The notes beneath the pieces were generated by a model. The model saw only the letters and a list, made by a program, of their open reading frames with translations. It made no database searches and had not been told where the DNA came from. Below are positions 6,567-8,979 of a stretch of 8,979 bases of DNA, piece by piece. The stretch comes from an uncultured Lachnospiraceae bacterium (GTDB taxonomy: Bacteria > Bacillota > Clostridia > Lachnospirales > Lachnospiraceae): positions 1-8,979 of the forward strand of contig CAKRWX010000085.1 in the NCBI GenBank assembly GCA_934418055.1, read 5' to 3'. The first letter of the stretch is position 1. Each line of letters begins with the position of its first letter. The position numbers and the translations under genes were made by a program.

Positions 6567-7436
6567 ATGGGTGACATGGAAGAGTTAAAAAAACGGCTGG
6601 AAAAGGAACAACGTGAAATCCGGATCCGGAAGTTTACAAAAAATAAAGCGTCTGTGTTTGGTCTTGTGGTGGTTACGGTGATGATTCTGTTAGCAGTGCT
6701 GGCTCCTCTGATCTGCAGGTATGATCCACTGGCGCTGGACGTCAAGAGCCGTCTCCAGGGATGCAGCGCAGACCACTGGTTTGGAACCGACACCATGGGA
6801 AGAGATGTGTTTGCCCGTGTATTATATGGAGCGAGGATTTCTCTTACGGTTGGTTTTATCGTAGGAATTACCGCGGGAGTTGCAGGAATTATCATCGGAC
6901 TTTATGCAAGCACCAATAAAGTGGCAGATAACATTCTCATGCGGATCTGTGATGGCCTGAAGGCCATTCCAAGTACCTTGCTTGCCATTACCTTGATGAC
7001 AGTGCTGGGGGCTGATATTAAAAATGTGATCATCAGCCTGATCGTAGTCAATATCCCAAGCATGGCAAGACTGGCAAGAGGCCAGGCACTGGTGGTAAAG
7101 GAACAGACTTATATCGAGGCAATGCGGTGTCTGGGTGCAAAGAAATCCCGTATCATGTGGAAGCATATGGCACCAAATATCCTTTCCCCGATCATTGTCC
7201 AGGTAACATTTGTATTTGCTTCTTCCATCATCACGGAAGCAGCATTAAGCTTTCTGGGAGCTGGTGTTCCGGCTCCGGCACCCAGCTGGGGAAATATTTT
7301 AAATGAAGGAAAATCCGTGATCTACAATGCATGGTGGATGGTAGTTTTTCCTGGTATTTTCACAGCAGTTACGGTTCTTGGCCTGAACCTGTTGGGCGAT
7401 GGCATCCGTGATTTTATTGATCCAATGAGTAACTAG
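6567..7436 (+). CDS. Peptide-type ABC transporter permease, DppC/OppC type
   Basis: This 289-residue protein is the second channel subunit and pairs with the DppB-type permease. A charged cytoplasmic N-terminus (about 1-27) leads into a first span (about 29-50). The family block HWFGTDTMGRDVFARVLYGA (70-89) follows, then GARISLTVGF at the second span. Further hydrophobic segments lie at about 91-113, 134-148, 152-172, 205-230 and 255-277. The EAA loop is YIEAMRCLGA (182-191). LSFLGAGVPAPAPSWG (227-242) and the final RDFIDP (281-286) are hallmarks of the DppC, OppC and NikC group. The gene starts 20 nt after the previous stop and ends 14 nt before the first ATPase gene, so it is within the operon. 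Nothing is truncated or unusual. Confidence 0.93.
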   Translation: MGDMEELKKRLEKEQREIRIRKFTKNKASVFGLVVVTVMILLAVLAPLICRYDPLALDVKSRLQGCSADHWFGTDTMGRDVFARVLYGARISLTVGFIVGITAGVAGIIIGLYASTNKVADNILMRICDGLKAIPSTLLAITLMTVLGADIKNVIISLIVVNIPSMARLARGQALVVKEQTYIEAMRCLGAKKSRIMWKHMAPNILSPIIVQVTFVFASSIITEAALSFLGAGVPAPAPSWGNILNEGKSVIYNAWWMVVFPGIFTAVTVLGLNLLGDGIRDFIDPMSN

Positions 7437-7450
7437 CGGGAGGCGATAAG

Positions 7451-8443
7451 ATGGCAGAGAAAATTCTTGAGGTGGTAAACCTTGGCACCCAGTTCAAAAC
7501 GGAACGGGGCGTATTAAAGGCAATCGACGGCGTCTCCTTCGATGTGTACCGGGGCGAGATGTTAGGAATCGTGGGAGAGTCCGGCTGTGGCAAAAGTGTT
7601 ACCTCCCAGTCGATCCTGCGGTTATATGACGAAAAACGGCTGGCTGTATACAGTGGAGAAGTCCGTTTTGAAGGAAAAAATTTATTTGATCTATCAGAAA
7701 AGGAGATGCAGGACATCCGTGGCGAGAAGATCTCTATGGTATTCCAGGATGCCTTGAGTTCCTTAAACCCAGTATTTACCGTAGGAAACCAGATCATGGA
7801 ATCTTTGATGATCCACCGGAAGATCTCCAAGCAGGAGGCCAGGGACCGGGCTATCGAGATGTTGGGACTGGTTGGAATCCCGGATCCACAGAGACGTTTT
7901 TACCAGTATCCATTTGAGTTATCCGGAGGTATGAGACAGAGGGTTATGATCGCAGTGGCGCTGGCCTGCAGCCCCAAGGTGCTGATCGCCGATGAACCGA
8001 CCACTGCCCTTGATGTAACCATTCAGGCACAGATCATGGATCTGATCGTGGAAATGAACCACAAGTTTGATATGGGCGTTATGCTGATCACCCACGATCT
8101 GGCAGTCGTGGCAGAGACCTGTAAGAGAGTCATCGTTATGTATTTAGGTCAGATCGTAGAAGAGGGTCTGGTGGACGATATTTTCGATCATCCGGCTCAT
8201 CCTTATACTACCGGTCTGATGGATTCGATTCCAAAGCTGGACAGCAAGAAGGGCGAGCGCCTTCATCAGATCAAGGGAACCGTTCCATTATTAAATCAGA
8301 TCCCAACAGGCTGTCGTTTTGCGCCAAGATGTCCTTATGCAACGGACAAATGTCATGAGGAAATGCCTGAGCTGGTGCAGATCAGTCCGACTCAGAAGGT
8401 GCGGTGCCACCGGGCAGTGGCTCATACAGCGGAAGAAGTTTAA
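7451..8443 (+). CDS. Peptide-type ABC transporter ATP-binding protein, DppD/OppD type
   Basis: This is the first of two nucleotide-binding subunits that drive import. The 330-residue protein has all ABC ATPase motifs in order: Walker A GESGCGKS (42-49), Q-loop Q99 in VFQDALSSLNP, signature LSGGMRQR (157-164), Walker B VLIADEPT (177-184) and H215 in ITHDLAVVAE. The C-terminal extension typical of OppD and DppD contains four cysteines, C288, C294, C301 and C319, within GCRFAPRCPYATDKCHEEMP and VRCH. In a thermophilic DppD this four-cysteine motif binds a [4Fe-4S] cluster, so the same is likely here. GGGAGG (7438-7443) lies 7 nt before the ATG. The next gene starts 22 nt after the stop. The protein acts at the cytoplasmic face of the membrane, docked on the two permeases. 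Confidence 0.94.
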   Translation: MAEKILEVVNLGTQFKTERGVLKAIDGVSFDVYRGEMLGIVGESGCGKSVTSQSILRLYDEKRLAVYSGEVRFEGKNLFDLSEKEMQDIRGEKISMVFQDALSSLNPVFTVGNQIMESLMIHRKISKQEARDRAIEMLGLVGIPDPQRRFYQYPFELSGGMRQRVMIAVALACSPKVLIADEPTTALDVTIQAQIMDLIVEMNHKFDMGVMLITHDLAVVAETCKRVIVMYLGQIVEEGLVDDIFDHPAHPYTTGLMDSIPKLDSKKGERLHQIKGTVPLLNQIPTGCRFAPRCPYATDKCHEEMPELVQISPTQKVRCHRAVAHTAEEV

Positions 8444-8448
8444 GGATC

Positions 8449-8457
8449 AGGGAGGTG
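8449..8457 (+). promoter_or_regulatory. Ribosome binding site deciding the DppF-type start
   Basis: AGGGAGGTG is 8 nt before the ATG at 8466 and 5 nt before the GTG at 8463. Another ATG follows at 8472. All three are in frame. Spacing and start codon favour the ATG at 8466, with only one or two residues at stake. Confidence 0.7.
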
Positions 8458-8465
8458 AAGACGTG

Positions 8466-8979
8466 ATGGGAATGACAGAAAGACCGGTCGTGTTGCAGGG
8501 AACTGGTGTACGGAAGTATTTTCCAGTGCATACAGGATTTGGAAAACCGAAAAAATATGTAAAGGCAGTAGACGGCGTGGATATTACCATCCACGAGGGC
8601 GAGATTTATGGTCTGGTAGGCGAGACTGGATGTGGAAAAAGTACGCTAGGACGTACTCTGATCCGCCTGACCGATCCTACCGATGGAAATATTTCTGTAT
8701 TAGGAAAAGATATAACGAAATTGAATGATAAACAGATGACGGATATGCGCCAGAAGATCCAGATGGTGTTCCAGGATCCTTATACTTCCCTGGATCCCAA
8801 GCAGAAGGTGGGAGATATCCTCATGGAAACTCTGGAAATCCATGGCATTGGCAGCAAAAAGGAGCGTCTGGATATCGCGATGGAGATCATGGGAAAGGTT
8901 GGTCTGCGGCCAGAGCATTTCTACCGTTATCCACACGAATTTTCCGGTGGGCAGAGACAACGAGTCGGCCTGGCCAGAG
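8466..8979 (+). CDS. Peptide-type ABC transporter ATP-binding protein, DppF/OppF type (3' end outside window)
   Basis: The second ATPase subunit is open from 8466 to the last base, giving 171 residues with no stop. An N-terminal segment (VRKYFPVHTGFGKPKKYVKA, about 15-34) typical of DppF and OppF precedes the ABC domain. Walker A is GETGCGKST (52-60). The Q-loop is Q103 in VFQDPYTSLDP (101-111), and the signature FSGGQRQR is at 159-166. Walker B, the H-loop and the C-terminal extension lie beyond the window. The partner subunit DppD ends just upstream. DppF-type proteins normally form a heterodimer with the DppD type, with one ATPase site from each half. The family call is firm; the truncation is only the window edge, not a broken gene. 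Confidence 0.93.
   Translation, partial: MGMTERPVVLQGTGVRKYFPVHTGFGKPKKYVKAVDGVDITIHEGEIYGLVGETGCGKSTLGRTLIRLTDPTDGNISVLGKDITKLNDKQMTDMRQKIQMVFQDPYTSLDPKQKVGDILMETLEIHGIGSKKERLDIAMEIMGKVGLRPEHFYRYPHEFSGGQRQRVGLAR

Noticed and set aside
7414..7830. A 138-codon open frame on the minus strand over the start of the DppD-type gene.
   Set aside because: It overlaps the Walker A and Q-loop coding sequence and shows no motif of its own.
8466..8979. The DppF-type gene as a truncated or broken gene.
   Set aside because: The frame is intact to the last base and stops only because the window ends, just after the ABC signature.

Overview
The window looks like chromosome from a Gram-positive anaerobe of the Clostridia, most likely the Lachnospiraceae. 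I infer this from moderate GC content, strong AGGAGG-type ribosome binding sites before nearly every gene, a Gram-positive lipoprotein lipobox, a clostridial-type PyrE, and a VanZ-like gene next to a long M29 aminopeptidase. All supported genes are on the + strand. Species cannot be judged from the sequence alone.

Layout. Bases 2-238 are the 3' end of pyrE (orotate phosphoribosyltransferase, pyrimidine synthesis). It is followed by a 49-residue single-span membrane protein (280-429) and a probable intrinsic terminator (437-473), which closes that transcription unit. Next is a tight three-gene cluster: a VanZ-family membrane protein (about 535-1020), an unrecognised protein with a basic N-terminus and three membrane spans (995-1585), and a 688-residue aminopeptidase of peptidase family M29 (1589-3655). 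The first two overlap by 26 nt and the last two are 3 nt apart, so translational coupling is likely.

The 274-base gap 3656-3929 carries the clearest regulatory architecture. It has a near-consensus sigma-A promoter (TTGACA, 17 nt, TATACT), followed almost at once by a long hairpin with a run of eight T. After that comes the strong ribosome binding site of the next gene. A promoter followed by a terminator inside the 5' leader suggests transcription attenuation or a short RNA, and I do not recognise a known riboswitch class there.

From 3930 to the window end runs a complete-looking Opp/Dpp-type ABC importer operon in canonical order. It comprises a family-5 solute-binding lipoprotein, two permeases (DppB and DppC types) and two ATPases (DppD type, and DppF type cut by the window end just after the ABC signature). 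Together they would capture a peptide or similar solute outside the cell and import it with ATP. The aminopeptidase upstream could then trim imported peptides. That link is inferred from proximity only, since the two units seem to have separate promoters. No mobile elements, CRISPR arrays, tRNA or rRNA genes were seen.
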